A stretch of 6,209 bases of DNA from an uncultured Bacilli bacterium (GTDB taxonomy: Bacteria > Bacillota_I > Bacilli_A > RF39 > UBA660). Below the pieces are notes generated by a model. That model was not told the origin of the DNA and did not search any database. It saw nothing but the letters and a program-made list of their open reading frames with translations. Shown one piece after another: positions 5,962-6,209 of this stretch; within the stretch, counting starts at the first letter, position 1; each line of letters starts with the position of its first letter. The stretch spans positions 1 to 6,209 of the forward strand of contig CANQNZ010000068.1 of assembly GCA_947625365.1 (NCBI GenBank), in the 5' to 3' direction. A program made the position numbers and the translations under genes.

Positions 5962-6129
5962 CCTAATTTATTTTAAACTTTGTAAATCTCCAGACACCTG
6001 CAAGTTATTTTCACATATCTCTTTTATTAAGTATCCAAACGCGGTCCAATGCTTTTAGAATAATTTTTAATATTTATTCTTCCTTACTTTGGACAGTCAA
6101 AGTATAAGCTTGGACAACTTACTTATCTT

Positions 6130-6209
6130 TTATTGCACTGTCAATGGTGAACCAGATGTTCCATCCCCGCTAGTGGACTGTGTACCAGTCTTTAGATTGA
6201 TAACTGGGG
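6130..6209 (-). CDS. C-terminal end of a probable surface or secreted protein
   Basis: The frame is open from the right edge and gives 25 residues, PVINLKTGTQSTSGDGTSGS then PLTVQ, before a TAA at 6130-6132. The pattern PVINLK followed by a short Thr/Ser/Gly-rich stretch with GDGT and a final hydrophobic strand resembles the tails of many extracellular or cell-wall-associated proteins of gut Bacillota; I recall this from the general pattern and cannot name the family. There is no LPXTG anchor in the visible part. Base composition is about 45% G+C by hand count, clearly above its neighbours. No strong terminator follows directly; the nearest terminator-like hairpin is at 5857-5828. Everything upstream of the tail lies outside the window. 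Confidence 0.6.
   Translation of the reverse strand, partial: PVINLKTGTQSTSGDGTSGSPLTVQ

Larger units (their letters stand above)
5734..6129. other. 396-bp stretch without an intact gene, with hairpins and repeats
   Basis: No intact coding frame with a credible start is seen on either strand. Reading on the minus strand the stretch holds: a coding-like but start-less frame (6054-5968); a hairpin with GNRA tetraloop (5961-5940); repeats of AGTCAAAG (6095-6102, 5860-5867 and inverted at 5925-5932); a terminator-like hairpin (5857-5828); a promoter with a palindromic spacer (5827-5799); and the leader of the acetyltransferase gene. Short patches such as the one around 6036-6048 are clearly more G+C-rich than ordinary intergenic sequence here, which suggests either decayed coding sequence or structured RNA. 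Confidence 0.6.

Noticed and set aside
6070..6110. Small hairpins (ACTTTG/CAAAGT and AGAATAA/TTATTCT) after the surface-type gene as terminators
   Set aside because: Short stems with long or A-rich loops and no following T-run.
6143..6172. Short plus-strand frame starting ATGGTGAACCAG
   Set aside because: Only nine codons, with no ribosome binding site, and antisense to the tail of the minus-strand gene.
1..6209. CRISPR array, tRNA, rRNA, intact insertion sequence or prophage genes
   Set aside because: No regularly spaced repeats, cloverleaf, rRNA-like sequence or transposase motifs were seen on either strand.

Overview
The window is a low-GC bacterial segment in which every supported gene lies on the minus strand, so transcription runs from right to left. 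Three things point to the Bacillota: strong A+T bias, a T-box leader in front of an aminoacyl-tRNA synthetase gene, and purine-rich ribosome binding sites. TGG is used for Trp and TGA is a sensible stop for at least one gene, so the standard bacterial code fits and Mycoplasma-type recoding does not. A reduced, uncultured gut-type Bacilli lineage is a plausible host, but that is inference.

Layout in transcription order. (1) 6209-6130: the last 25 codons of a protein with a tail resembling those of Bacillota surface proteins. (2) 6129-5734: a 396-bp gene-poor stretch with a short open frame that may be a gene remnant, a GNRA-tetraloop hairpin, repeated short motifs, a probable terminator and a probable promoter containing a perfect palindrome. 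(3) 5733-2930: three genes whose ends overlap, encoding a GNAT acetyltransferase, a 395-residue protein with two C-terminal membrane segments, and a 12-helix MFS-like transporter. They look like one translationally coupled operon.

(4) 2911-2658: a strong promoter and a proline T-box leader with a visible CCU specifier, T-box sequence and intrinsic terminator. (5) 2657-1344: proS, a short prolyl-tRNA synthetase without the usual editing insertion. (6) 1370-957: an extended -10 promoter, whose -10 overlaps the proS stop codon, driving a 117-residue protein I do not recognise. (7) 955-798: a small reading frame broken by an apparent single-base frameshift. (8) 723-1: the N-terminal 241 residues of Ffh, the signal recognition particle GTPase, running off the left edge.

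proS should be induced when tRNA-Pro is uncharged. No other terminator is visible between the MFS stop codon and proS, so the T-box terminator may also end transcripts of the upstream three-gene operon. The least explained parts are the acetyltransferase/membrane protein/transporter operon, the 117-residue gene with its broken partner before ffh, and the structured intergenic stretch at the right end.
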